A stretch of DNA of 64,000 nt from Corinectria fuckeliana. Lineage: Eukaryota; Ascomycota; Sordariomycetes; Hypocreales; Nectriaceae. Positions within the stretch are counted from its first letter, which is position 1. Each line of letters opens with the position of its first letter. The position numbers and the translations under genes are program-made. The DNA lies in assembly GCA_019137255.1 (NCBI GenBank), contig WPDH01000234.1, positions 310,001-374,000 on the forward strand. Reading direction: 5' to 3'. The notes beneath the pieces are model-generated. The model was not told the DNA's origin and searched no databases. It saw nothing but the letters and a program-made list of their open reading frames with translations. This document shows, one piece after another, positions 36,295 through 47,150 of this stretch.

Positions 36295-36336
36295 GGGTGG
36301 GGACCCGGCATCCCGCGCGCACCCGTATCCCGCGCA
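36295..36336 (+). repeat. Left terminal inverted repeat of the pogo-like element, 42 bp
   Basis: Begins GGGTGGGGACCCGGCATCCC and is the exact reverse complement of 38099-38140. Confidence 0.95.
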
Positions 36337-36479
36337 GCAGACCGTGTTTTTAATCAGACTTTAAAGCTGTATTCCTTAACAAATACAATAGAAAATAACT
36401 AGCTAAGACTAGAATGTGTTTATTATGCTGTCTATAGTTAAACTGCCTACTTCTTTAGAGATTTCTTCTACTAGAGCAG

Positions 36480-38010
36480 GCAGAATATACCTTTTTTCTC
36501 TCTTTTTCTTTATAGTTTTACTCCTAGCTTTTATAATCTCTATACATATTAGAAAAGTAGCAATTAGGTTAAATTTAACTATCTTTCTTTTTATAACCTT
36601 TTATAACCTTATTTAGTCTTCTAAATATGTGACTTTATGCTTTAATTTAATAATTTTTATAGTCTGATAATTAAGTATATTACTAGCTTTTTCTCTTATC
36701 TTTTAGATAGTATAATTAAAGCTGCTAAGATTACTTTACAGCAAATTAAGCTAGCTTATAAGCTTACTTTTATTTCTTAGTGTATAAGAAATACTATCTT
36801 ATATAATCTTTTAATACTTTAAGGTATAAGGTGCTATTTCTGCCTATAGTGCTTAGTTAGTAATTATAATATATACTAACAGCTTTTTTATATTAACTAG
36901 CTATATTCCTACTCTAGAAAAACCACCTTAGAGGTTCCTCTTAGTTATACCTTTCTTTAAAGCTATTTTATAATACTCTAGGAAGTATTACTTTAAAATA
37001 AGAGCTATTAATATAAAGGAGGAATACTAGTATATATAATATTTAAAAGCATACTTAATTAGGCTAAATATACCTATATTAAGCAGCTATATAATATATA
37101 AGCTATAAGAAGGTAAATAAATAACCTAAATTTAATAAAATAATACTTAAAATTAGAATTAGATAAAAATATAACTAGTAAAGCTATTAAGAATTAAAAT
37201 TTACTATTAAGTTAGGTTTTCTAGCTTTATTTTCTTAATAAAAACCTTTTTTAACTATTTTTTATATACTAAGATAGTTATAAAGCTTAACTTTATATAA
37301 TTATATTTCTAAGAGGGAAAATTAGTATTAAACTACTACTCTTAAAGGTTAATTCCTAAGAAGACTATATAAGAGGTAAGATATTATCTTATAGTGCTTT
37401 CTACCTCTAAGACTAAGACCTAAGTATAGTAATCACTCTTTATAATAACTACCTAGTAAGTAAGGCTTAAACTAATAACTTTTCTAGCTTTTATTATACC
37501 CTTAGTAAGACTATATTTATTTAAATTATAGATATAGCTAGGCCTAATAGACTTCTTATATATTTACTATACTAATATAATATATTATAATTAGATCACT
37601 TTAAGAGTAGCACTTTTTAAATAAGTAGCTTTAAGAGATATAAAAGTCTTTAATTTAACTTTTATATTATATTAGAGGAAGTATAAGACCTAGTAATACC
37701 TAATAAGATTATTAATATATTTAAGGTTACTAATTTCTTATATAATAGCATATAAATTATACCTTAAGAGAGCCTATTTAGTGATTTCTTCTTTTATAAT
37801 CTAATTAACTAATAGCTTCTCTTAAATTAGTAATAGTCTTTAGGCCTTCTTATACTCTTACTTTCTGTTTTTAATACTATTCTTTTAACCCTAAAGTGTA
37901 GACTTAGGAATATAGTACTACATGCTAAGAGTGCGAATTTCCTTGCTATTTGCAGCCTTAACGAGGATTTCAGCTATGACCTCATCACGGCTAGGCGTGC
38001 AAGAAGCCAT
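36480..38010 (-). pseudogene. Broken Fot1/pogo-type transposase
   Basis: The frame from ATG 38010 gives MASCTPSRDEVIAEILVKAA and further intact residues, then runs into repeated TAG/TAA codons at Gln/Trp sites. Family-like pieces in the same frame are YYIPKSTL (helix-turn-helix), EISNLKYINNLIRYY, then YIYNLNKYSLTK, where a YNxDExG motif has become N-K (GA to AA changes), and GIIKARKVISLSLTY followed by VVII, matching the GNREWVTVI-type segment. The left limit is approximate; homology fades below about 37380. Confidence 0.7.
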
Positions 38011-38098
38011 AGTCAAAGTCTGGTTGAAATTGGGTTCCAATTGATGATGTTATGATTGAGTGTTGTGAAGGGTATTACATTTACGCGTCGCGATTTAG

Positions 38099-38140
38099 TG
38101 CGCGGGATACGGGTGCGCGCGGGATGCCGGGTCCCCACCC
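38099..38140 (-). repeat. Right terminal inverted repeat of the pogo-like element, 42 bp
   Basis: Exact inverted partner of 36295-36336, followed directly by TA. Confidence 0.95.
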
Positions 38141-38142
38141 TA

Positions 38143-38579
38143 CGCTCGAATTAGGAAGCTTGACCTGGCGGACCGAGGAGTGGCGAGAGTTGTTGAGGAC
38201 GACATCACTGTACTGACTGCGCAACATGGCACTCGATGCGCTGTCCCTTGTGAGCTGTGCCCTGGAGTGCAATGCCCTGATCCTGGCCCTGGATTTTGCG
38301 GCCCGGACTTCGGGTCCACTGTGCAACTGTCCATCGTTTGCCCATGGGCCTGCTATTAATATCAACTTGTTCCTCGGCGACGTAGCAAATCCACTTGAAG
38401 ATCCTTCCACCTGAGCCTTTGTGAATTGTCCTCGCGCATATAAGCTAGAATACTTGCCGTGCCTGCAGCATCCGACACAAAAGTCACCACTTGGGCCCGT
38501 CACAGGAGAATCATACAGAGGAAACTACTTGGGGCAGCTCCTAAACACCACCACCACCACCACCACCACCACCGCCATC
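38143..38579. other. Spacer and 5' UTR of the hydrolase gene, with (CAC)n repeat
   Basis: A (CAC)n/(ACC)n microsatellite at 38546-38573 ends seven bases before the chosen ATG. The hydrolase frame stays open upstream to 38421, so translation could begin earlier and turn the repeat into a poly-Thr run. I prefer the ATG at 38580 because the family sequence starts there. Confidence 0.6.
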
Positions 38580-40130
38580 ATGGAGTGGTTTGGCCAAGCC
38601 GAAATCAACTTCACCCACGCGCCGGCACCCCGGACAATCCGCGAAAAGGATGGCAGCGAGACCGACCTGCTCAAGATCTGCGAGCAGGCCACGCCGCCCT
38701 GCAACCTCAACCCGCTGCTCTTCAACGGCCACCTGCAGACCATGTGGACGGCTACGCGCCCGCGCGGCCCCAGCGTCTACTACAAGCGCAAGATCTTCGA
38801 CGCCGACCACAAGGCCTATCACGGCACCTTCGCTGTCGATTTCGTCGTCGAGCCCCACGACGGCGAGGACCCTACTTTGTCCCGCCGCACCGTCTACTTT
38901 ACCGACGATGAGCTGCAGCACATAGGGTCCGACGACTCCAAGCCTATGCTGGTCGTGCTGCATGGACTCTCTGGTGGTTCTCACGAGATTTACTTGCGAC
39001 ACGCAATTGCGCCGCTGATCGGCGAGGGCGGCTGGGAAGCGTGCGTCGTCAACTTTCGAGGGTGTGCCAGAAGCAAAATCACCAGCGGGATGCTGTACAA
39101 CGCGCGAGCGACGTGGGATTTGCGACAGGTAGAGTGCTCACCACGAGATCCATGGCAATGCCTCAAGCTGACGTGCCATATAGACTGTGAAATGGCTCTA
39201 TGAGAAATATCCCAACCGCCCCCTGTTTGGTCTAGGATTCTCCCTTGGCGCTAACATGCTCACCAACGTAAGGCTCGAGTCAGCTTTGGGAACTCGGAAA
39301 CCGAACACTAACTAGTAGGCTGTAGTACTGCGGCGAGGAGGGCGCTGGCTGCCTGCTGAAAGGCGCCGTTGCCTGCTCAAACCCCTTCAACCTGGAGATC
39401 TCCAGTAAGATGCTTCAGAATAGCTATATTGGCCGAAAAGTTTATCTGCGCATCATGGGCAGCAAGTAAATCCCATCCCATGGTTCTTCAATTTCCGCGA
39501 CTTGCTAACTATACAACAGGTGCTCTGAAGGACTTGGCGCGATCGCACAGAGAGGAGCTGGAGAAGTACAGCGACATCGACGTCAAATCTGTCCTGGAAA
39601 TCACCTACCTGAACGAATTTGACCGCCTAATCCAGTGCGTTAAGCCAATCAATCCACTGCTATGCCCATCAAAACTGACGCATATCCTAGATGCCCGAGT
39701 TGGGGATATCCCACCGAGTATGCGTATTACCGAGATGCATCGTCCACCGACGCCGTTCTTTCTATCCAAATCCCCTTCCTCGCCATCAACTCGACCGATG
39801 ACCCTGTAAGTCTTCTCCTACAGCGGATCTCGGGATCCTTCCTGACAAGTGTGCTAGATTGCCATCAAGGAAGCCATCCCCTTCGAAGAGTTCCAACTGA
39901 ACCCCAACGCTGTCCTTTTGACCACTTCGCTGGGCGGTCACCTTTGCTGGTTTGAGGTCGGTGGCGGTCGGTGGTTCACTCGTCCGGTAGCCAACTTCTT
40001 GAACCACCTGGCCTTCAAGACGGATCTCGATAGTCTGGCGCCCAAGCAGGGAGCAGATGATGCCAATGCGGCCTCGGTCGGTCATGGCTACGTCCCGATG
40101 CGACGAAAGATGATGATGGTACAGGAGTAA
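38580..40130 (+). CDS. EHT1/YheT-family alpha/beta hydrolase
   Basis: This belongs to the alpha/beta hydrolase group that includes yeast Eht1, Eeb1 and YMR210W (medium-chain ester synthases/hydrolases and an acylglycerol lipase). Exons are 38580-39128, 39184-39267, 39326-39461, 39520-39634, 39691-39805 and 39858-40130, giving 423 aa. NPLLFNGHLQTMW near the start and VVLHGLSGGSHE (oxyanion side) are family marks. The nucleophile lies in GFSLGAN (Ser203), the acid in NSTDDP (Asp331 or Asp332) and the base in LGGHLCWFE (His361), so the triad is complete. The third intron works only with a GC donor (GCAAGT at 39462); the nearby GT gives a stop within 35 codons. Substrate cannot be told. Likely on lipid droplet, ER or mitochondrial membrane by analogy. 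Confidence 0.9.
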
Positions 40131-40500
40131 AGTAATAGTGTGGGAGGCGCCGAAACCCTTAAAAGAAACGGGTTTCATGGATTTTGCAACAGCTGATAGA
40201 CACAATGTAGCATAGTGATAGATATAGACCTCCGCATATACCTACAAAATAGCCTGACTAGGTTCCATACCATAGACCGTGGTAAGACGTTTAGTGTCTC
40301 CGACATAACCTACCGCCTAGCCTCCGAGTACAAAACTATCGGGTTCAACTTTTGTCATCTCAAATCTTATGCCGAGCTAAAGTAATAAAAAGGACGTCTT
40401 CCAAAGCCCGCCTGCCCAACTCCAAGCGCCAAACAATGCAATGCCACGCCTCGCCCGCATCAGGGCTCTTTTGATTCCCTCATTCCTCATCCCTCATCCC

Positions 40501-41199
40501 TCACGCAAACGATACCCGCTTCTTGCCCTTGGCTTTTCCGGCCTTGGTGCCGGTGATGGTTACGTCCTTGACGCTATCCTTGGAGTCGTCGGTGGCCTTG
40601 CGCTTGCGCCTCTTCCTCAGGGCGTCCTTGAAGGTCTCGATCTTGGATTCCCTTTCGAACTCCTTCTTCTCGGCCTCGACCTTGCGGGCCTCGCGGATCT
40701 CCTCCATCTGGCGGGCCTTGATCATCTTGGACTCGATCTGGCCGTTCTTCTCGGCTTGGACTAGCGACAAGATTGTGTTCATGCTTTCCTGTAGTTGCAG
40801 CACACGTTAGCACTCTATCTCAATCATCTAGCGGGTTTGTCGCAAAGCAAAAAGGCCAAGTCAAGAAAAAGCTGTGCATACCCTGTCATCGACAAAGACC
40901 TTGCCCTTCTTTTTGCCCTTGGGCTTGATCACGCCGACGGGGGTAATCGTGTTGAGCTTGGGGATGCCGAGCTCCTCCTCCGTGTAGCTACGCTTCTTGG
41001 GGTTTCGGAGCTTCTTGACCAGGGCGTCGCGGCCCTTGTCCTTGACCTGCTTGTTCGGCAGGGTGCCCTTGGACTTGTTCTTGGATGACGATTTAACGAT
41101 GCCATCGGAGGCGGGGCGCCTGGCGGCCTTGCTGTTTGCGATGCCCGACTTGGCGGCGGCATGCTTGTTCTTGACGGTGCTCGTTCGAGAGGGCGCCAT
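40501..41199 (-). CDS. LOC1: 60S ribosomal subunit assembly/export protein LOC1
   Basis: This is a nucleolar RNA-binding protein needed for 60S subunit assembly (in yeast also ASH1 mRNA localisation). Exons on the minus strand are 41199-40882 and 40788-40501, giving 201 aa, separated by one 93-bp intron. It is very Lys/Arg-rich and begins MAPSRTSTVKNKHAAAKS. The middle motif TEEELGIPKLNTITPVGV is followed by KPKGKKKGKVFVDD, then a charged coiled-coil-like helix (ESMNTILSLVQAEKNGQIES onward) and a basic tail ending KKRVSFA. Length close to yeast Loc1 (204 aa). It is convergent with the hydrolase, with 370 bp between stops. Confidence 0.82.
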
Positions 41200-43458
41200 T
41201 GCGACAGAATGGGGCGGGATCTTGCGACCTGTTTGGGAGAGGGGGTAGGATCGTCGACTGGAAGTTGAAGCCGGAGATAGGTGTTGAAGAGCTGCGTCGG
41301 GGAAGTCTAATGATTTTTTTTCTGCGACGGGGGAGCGATAACGAACGATAAGCGGTGGTCGGGAAGAGGAAGGCGGGGCCGTTCGCGGGTTGCACTGTGG
41401 AGCGGCTGGCCATGACAAGTCCCGAGAGACTTTACGTGAGTTTTCCCCGCTACCAATCACCGGGCATTTGGTTCGTGGATTAAGAGGATGCCGAGTTGGT
41501 GTTTTGAGCTGTTGATGATTCGGTCATAGAATGGACTGAGCGGGAATGAAGATAATGGCATAATGTAAGTTGAGTCACCGTTCTCGCTAGAAACTGGCAG
41601 TTCTTCGGAAATGCCGTTGTACAGTAGCAGCCTCGTAGGGCAGTGTGTCTTCTATGATACTTGTAGGTATTCAACAATGTCTATCCAATTGATCCGATTT
41701 TTGAGAAACGGACAAATTAATGCTCTGTAAACCGCCGAGACCTGTCCATTCTCCGAGTCTTCTGACGGTTGGTCAGAAACTTCGTCTGCTGAACGGTACA
41801 ACCAGTCTTATGGTCAACCCTTTTGTCTTCCTCGCTAGGCAAACCAAGGTACCCTCATAGAACAAACTGAATCATTCTCCCCCAAGGACATGTGGAGGAG
41901 CACCAGCTAACTCAATGGAACATTTACAATAGAAAGTTATGTGTTTGTCAATTGTTAGGTATCTGCTCATGAGAAGAAGAAAAAAAAGGAAGAAAAGAAG
42001 AAAAGAAGAAAAGAATGGCGATAGAAAAAATCAAAGGATAAAAAGGGGAGCTATATATTACCATATAACACTATATGATTAAACAATTTTGTCATTTTGG
42101 ATATGTGAATACGACCAGGTTCTAGTTTTATTAATGAGGTTAGCAACTTGAGAACCATTGCCAGTGGCTCCCATCTTCATGTGGTTGGAAGAAGGCTACG
42201 AGACCTTAGTGAGGCGGGTTCGTTTTTGGCAGGGCTCCCCACCTTATCATCGCTGACTCGGAGCCGAGAGTCTGGAATAGCTCCAACTCCGATGAACTCG
42301 TCTGTTTTAGACAGAGAGCAGATAGACCTAGATTGGACACATGTGATGCATTAACACGAGGGGCGTGACTCGGGAAATATGCGCAGCCGCGTATGTGTGA
42401 CGGTTCTCGTGCCCTTCTATTCGTATTCCAGCCCTGAAAGCGACGGTGATTCGGACGTGATACAAACACACGAAAACGTCAGACCAGGCTGTCCCTGTGT
42501 AGAAAGCGAAGCATTGGCCGCTCTGGTTGGACCTGGCGGACTTTGAGAGGCGGATTAGCAAATGGGAGCATTCGCACTTCAGCCCAGGTACCATTTCTGC
42601 CACATTCGCAGATGGCTTCACTGTCAGCCTCTTTCTAATGCGACGCAATGCAATGGAACACCTCTCGTGACACAGTGGGACATGCTTCCTTCCAGAATCC
42701 GTAATTCCCGAGCCTGTGACCACTTGCCACTTGACGACAGAAGACTCCGGGGGCTTACGACCAGATGCGGCGAGTTACAGCGGGTTGTCAGGAGCCCGCC
42801 CTTGCCTGAGTGCACCGGCTCGACTGATGCTTGGGGGGGGGAGGGGGGGGGACCGCTGTACAGAAGTCGGCGGACACCTCCAGGGCTTTGGTTCCCAAGC
42901 TGCAGTCACTCGCTGGTACCGCATACTATTCCGGAAGCAGCAAGGATACCTCCACAATACCTTCTCTTAGAACTGCACCCCTTGGACTTTAACGACTCTT
43001 TTTTTCCCTGGGTACGTGGGCAGAATTCTTTTGTCTTTTCGAACCTGGTTCACCAAAACACCACCCTCGCCTCACTACCGCACTGCCCACCACCACTGCT
43101 TCCATCCCGTTCACGACTCCAAACCGCCTCATTCCAATCCGATACCCGATCCTTCTATACCGAATCCCGATTACAAAAGACCTCGCTCGCATCTGCCTCT
43201 CGTCCATTATTCCTCCCGCTGCCCGCCGCCTCCCCCTCATCCCTACTTCGATTCCACCACGTCCGAGTGCCCTCATCGTCACCTCCCGAGCCTCCGTCCA
43301 CCTTCAGTACTTCTCTCACCCGCCACCCCGCTCTTCACTGCTCTCTCTCGCTTACCTCCTCCTCCTCGTCTCCCGCGCCTCGTCTCCCAGACGTCCTCTG
43401 GTGACGACTCCCCGCCCTCGATTCCTTTTCCCAGGCACTCCCGTTGCGATAAGTCTTG
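41200..43458. other. Divergent intergenic region of LOC1 and the 4EHP-like gene
   Basis: About 2.3 kb. It holds an A/G-rich run of AAGAAAAGAAG repeats at 41970-42015, a moderately AT-rich segment (41690-42130), a G-run near 42833-42850 and a strongly pyrimidine-rich leader (about 43060-43440). An ORF of 280 codons (42562-43404) is an artefact of this pyrimidine-rich sequence. Confidence 0.5.
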
Positions 43459-44613
43459 ATGGATAACCTATGGACCCGCCGCACAAAGTAAGTATCTTCC
43501 TCCCCTGGCGCCAAATACCAAAGCACAGCTCAACCAACACGCTCTTCTCTTAGCTCCGGCAAGCTCTCCCTCTCGACGCCCGGCCACCCCTCCAACGGTG
43601 ATTCCTTCAGTCGCAATGCCTCGTTCTCCAAGCGCCAAGGCGGCGACCCGCCTCAAGGCAAATCCCACCCCTTCAGCTCCTCCAACCCCGGGAGCGCCCT
43701 GGTATCACCCACCAGCGGCGCATCCAGCGCCTTCGGCCTAGGCTCTGGAGCCTTTGCGTCCTTTGGCTCTGCCAAGACGCCAAAGACGTCAGGCAACCCA
43801 TTCGACTCTGCCATGGCATCGGACTCTCCCAAGGCCGGGCAGACCAAGGACTTTGCAAAGGCCGTGGGGAAGCCTGCTGGTATGGCTTCCATCTCCGAGA
43901 ACAAGACAGCTTTGTCCGCTTCCCAATCTCACCCGCTCAAAGAAGGGTGGTCCTTCTGGTACCGACCGCCCATCTCCAAGGCCCACGGTTTCATCGAGTA
44001 CGAGCAGACGCTGCATGGAATCGCCACCGTTCAGACTGCAGAGGAGTTCTGGGAGATATACTCGCACCTCAAGCGCCCCTCGGCCCTTCCCGTGGTATCC
44101 GACTACCACCTCTTCAAGAAGGACATCCGCCCAATATGGGAGGATGACGTGAACAAGAAGGGTGGTAAGTGGGTGGTTCGCATGAAGAAGGGCGTGGCCG
44201 ATCGATACTGGGAGGATCTGCTGCTCTCTCTCATCGGAGACCAGTTCGGCGACGCGGGCGAGGACGTGTGCGGTGCTGTGTTGAGCATGCGGAACGGAGA
44301 GGACATCCTGAGCATCTGGACTCGAACGGATGGTGGCCGTGTCATCAAAATCCGGTAGGTTTCTTGCTCTCGTTGTGCGACTATCCCGGATCACTTGACC
44401 CGACGCTGACATTACCCCCCTAGTGAGACCATGAAGCACGTCCTCAACTTCCCGCCCAACACACGGGTTGAATTCAGGAGCCACGACTCGAGCATCCAAC
44501 AACGGACAGCCATCGAGGAGCAGCGTCGCGAAAAGGCTGGCCAGCACCACCACCACGACAAACGCCACACCAGCGCCTTGTCGAAGCAACCCCCTGAGCA
44601 ACCTCAGTCGTAA
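43459..44613 (+). CDS. eIF4E family protein, class II (4EHP-like)
   Basis: This is a cap-binding protein of the eIF4E fold. Exons are 43459-43487, 43554-44354 and 44424-44613, giving 339 aa. The eIF4E domain spans about 165-310. HPLKEGWSFWYRPP carries Tyr where eIF4E has its first cap-stacking Trp, while the second Trp is kept in PIWEDD; FHLFK-type DYHLFKKDIRP, KGGKWVVRMKKG and GDQF match class II (4EHP/eIF4E2). Class II proteins bind the cap but usually act as repressors because eIF4G contact is weak. About 160 N-terminal residues are Ser/Gly/Lys low complexity, much longer than human 4EHP. The C-terminus has a His run (QHHHHDKRH). The first exon has nine full codons. A normal eIF4E is expected elsewhere in the genome. 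Confidence 0.9.
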
Positions 44614-45094
44614 ACAACTCGTCAGCCACCCCCAACATTTATGTACTGTATAATAGGTATACAGGGCCAGCCCATTTGATTATTTCCCAATCGTCGACTA
44701 CCTTTTTTCTGCATCTTCTCTTTTTGCGTACGCCCTCTGCTTGACACGGTGACGACGACTGTTCTTGGATGAGGCTCCTCATGCGCTGTTCGCTGAGGGA
44801 TGGGACGGGACGGGACGGGTCAACGGGACGGATGGACAGGATGGCATGGGATGGTTACTTACAAGGGCTAGCGTTTGATCTTGTCGAAATGGGTTATGTA
44901 CAATAGCTGCCTGTAGGGTTCAGCACAGCTAGCCAGACGGCGTGTTTTGTGACATGATTGATGTCAATAATCACAAAGCAATGCAATTTTTTTTGCTGGC
45001 AGGATTTTCGCCTACAAAGCCAAGCAACTCGTTGATCATGAAATAATTGATGTTACATATTTTTGGTGCCCTTGGTCCAGGTATCTAACCCGCG
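44614..45094. other. Intergenic between convergent genes
   Basis: About 480 bp with GGGACGGGAC-type repeats around 44801-44860 and a T-run near 44988. No gene seen. Confidence 0.5.
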
Positions 45095-46729
45095 TCATGA
45101 AGCGCCTGCCTTGGCCTTGGCCTTGGGCTCTCTCCTCCGCTCCCATATCTGCAGATAGGCCTCGCCCAGATACAGCAGCTCGCTCTGCACCTTGTCGACG
45201 AACAGGTCCTGGCAGACGACCCACTCGCCGGTGGCCTTGTTCTTGAGCTGGACCTTCCACGTCTTGCGCTCCTCGCCGCTGTCGACGACGTCCTCGCGGA
45301 CGCGGACGGCCTCGTGGACGACGTTGGCGACGAGATCGTACCAGATGGGCTCGCCGGGGGGCCACTCCTTGGGGTTGGGCTCGACGAAGGGCGACATGTC
45401 GAGGTTGCGGGCGTCGAAGGTGACGATGGTGGGGTTGCGCTCCGAGACGAACTTGTTCTGCGAGAAGCGCTTCACGTGGAAGGCGAGGTAGGGCGGCAGC
45501 GGGTGCATCAGCCGGTAGCGCTTGCGCTGGGCGTGGTGCTCCTGGGCGCACTGGCCGTCGTACTTGGTGAGGATGGCGGTCAGGGGGACTTGGGGGATGA
45601 TGTTCTTCTCGAGCTCGTCCTGGAAGAGCGGCGCCGAGGGCAGGTCGAGCGTGAGGAGGAGGAAGCGCACGATGTCCGTCCTGACCTCGGCCGAGTCCTC
45701 GAAGCGCAGGCGGTCGGTGGCGTCGGCGCGCGCGGTGATGGCCTGCGACTCGACCTTGAGCTTGCCCTGGAACGTGCGCTGCACCATGGAGCTGCCGGGC
45801 TTGGTCTTGGAGCCGCCGAGGCCGAGGTGGAGGTTGTTGAGGAACCACGAGAGGAACTCGACGGGGTCCGACTGCGCCAGCAGGGTGAAGCGCTTGTTGG
45901 ACCGCAGCGCGATCTCCTGCAGCAGCTCGTGGGGCGACACGTGCGCCTTGAAGGCCCGCGGGTTCCAGATCTTGCGGGCGAGGATGCTGCACCGCTTGAC
46001 GAGCTCCGACTTGGTCGAGAAGTCCTCGAGCAGGAGGTAGTTGCGCAGGGGGGCGACGTGCGTGAGCGCCTGCACGACGACGTTGAAGTAGTCGTTCTCC
46101 TTGATGTTGTTCATGCCGACGAAGCCCGGCGTGTACTCCTTGTTGTCGAGGGTCCAGCTGGAGCGCTTGGTGCGGTCCATGTCGATCACCTCCCTCTTCG
46201 TGTAGCGCGGGTCGGAGACGTATCTGATGTCGTCGAGGGCGCGGCTCTTGACCTCGTAGCCCTCGGGCAGGACGTACACGCGCTGGGACTCGAGGTTGAT
46301 GAAGACGTGGTGATCCTCGTCGAGGGAGTGGAAGTAGGCGTGGGACTTGGGCCCGCGGCCTTGGAAGTACTTGCCACAGACGAGACAGGCGTAGACGTTG
46401 ATGTTGGAGACGGAGACGGAGCAAAGCTTCTCAAAGTCGAAGTCCAGCACATTGCGGTCGATGGTATCCAGGTAGAGGTCGTCGTATCCATCTGTCGGCG
46501 CCGATTGCCGCAGCGGCGCCACGGGGGCTATCTGGTCATCGCCAAAGTCCTCATCGTCGTCTTCGCCGTCGTCGTCTCCCGCGTCGCCGTTGGCCTGGTC
46601 CTCCGCAGGCGTGTCTGGAAACCCGTTCCCCAGCGGCGAATCGAAGTCGCCCATTCGAGACCTCTTGGATGCCGGCGAGGCGATGTCGGCGAGCTCGTCG
46701 AGGGCCTCGGAGGCCTGGCGCTTGGCCAT
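45095..46729 (-). CDS. SAD1: U4/U6.U5 tri-snRNP-associated protein SAD1/USP39 (inactive ubiquitin protease)
   Basis: This is a splicing factor of the Sad1/USP39 family that helps assemble or keep the tri-snRNP. It is a single exon of 544 aa from ATG 46729; the frame is open to a further ATG at 46882 (595 aa), but family sequence starts at MAKRQASEALDELADI. An acidic stretch (about 45-70) is followed by a zinc-finger UBP domain (NINVYACLVCGKYFQGRG, then SHAYFHSLDEDHHVFINL) and a USP fold beginning YTPGFVGMNNIKENDY. The catalytic Cys of active USPs is replaced there by Asp, and the HVKRFSQN box follows later, so it is a pseudo-protease, as in all known Sad1 proteins. High GC at third positions leaves long false ORFs in other frames. 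Confidence 0.94.
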   Translation of the reverse strand: MAKRQASEALDELADIASPASKRSRMGDFDSPLGNGFPDTPAEDQANGDAGDDDGEDDDEDFGDDQIAPVAPLRQSAPTDGYDDLYLDTIDRNVLDFDFEKLCSVSVSNINVYACLVCGKYFQGRGPKSHAYFHSLDEDHHVFINLESQRVYVLPEGYEVKSRALDDIRYVSDPRYTKREVIDMDRTKRSSWTLDNKEYTPGFVGMNNIKENDYFNVVVQALTHVAPLRNYLLLEDFSTKSELVKRCSILARKIWNPRAFKAHVSPHELLQEIALRSNKRFTLLAQSDPVEFLSWFLNNLHLGLGGSKTKPGSSMVQRTFQGKLKVESQAITARADATDRLRFEDSAEVRTDIVRFLLLTLDLPSAPLFQDELEKNIIPQVPLTAILTKYDGQCAQEHHAQRKRYRLMHPLPPYLAFHVKRFSQNKFVSERNPTIVTFDARNLDMSPFVEPNPKEWPPGEPIWYDLVANVVHEAVRVREDVVDSGEERKTWKVQLKNKATGEWVVCQDLFVDKVQSELLYLGEAYLQIWERRREPKAKAKAGAS

Positions 46730-47150
46730 GTTTAGCGCGCTGTGTCTATGCCTTGAGCTGCTTGGGACGATGGGCGTGATTAGGGGGCGCTGATGGTGGT
46801 GGTGGATTCGTAGGTTGCATCTGTCTCCGAATTTTGATGTTGACGATGTGAGGCTGCGAAAGCATGCGACAGTGGAGCTCAAAAGCTACCCGCAGTAGCT
46901 TAGTGGGCAGGTACCTACACTACATATCTAATAATGCCTGCAGCGTACTTGGGCCCCTGCTGCAACACCACCTCATGCTGGCTCCATATACCGTAGAACT
47001 AGATTCAAGCAGCCGCAATTAAAGCCCAGAAATAAACCAACTTTTATCTATATACTCTATTTCGATTTCGCATGTTCTCGATGTATGCTAGTAGTAACTA
47101 GGAAAAAATGCCTTAAATTAAGGAGAGAAAGCACCATCCGGCACCGGCTA
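46730..47150. other. Intergenic, SAD1 promoter and UTP13 3' end
   Basis: About 420 bp; an upstream in-frame extension of SAD1 could occupy part of it. No other gene seen. Confidence 0.5.

Larger units (their letters stand above)
36295..38140 (-). mobile_element. RIP-degraded Tc1/mariner-superfamily (pogo/Fot1-Pot2-like) transposon, 1846 bp
   Basis: Perfect 42-bp terminal inverted repeats flank the element, with TA on each side (36293-36294 and 38141-38142), the insertion target of Tc1/mariner elements. Size, repeat length and TA target match the Fot1/Pot2 group of fungal pogo-like elements, which are about 1.9 kb with 42-44-bp ends. The broken transposase reads on the minus strand from an ATG at 38010. 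The middle (about 36350-37925) is AT-saturated and full of stops, whereas the first about 215 bp at the right end and about 60 bp at the left end keep normal composition. The element is dead as it stands. Confidence 0.92.

Noticed and set aside
42562..43459. 280-codon and 147-codon ORFs upstream of the 4EHP-like gene
   Set aside because: Pyrimidine-rich leader translates to Ser/Pro/Leu-rich sequence in two frames without domain features; better explained as 5' UTR.
45036..46735. ORFs of 462 codons (minus) and 473 codons (plus) overlapping SAD1
   Set aside because: They arise from the high third-position GC of SAD1; composition is Arg/Pro or Val/Leu biased and only the SAD1 frame shows family motifs.
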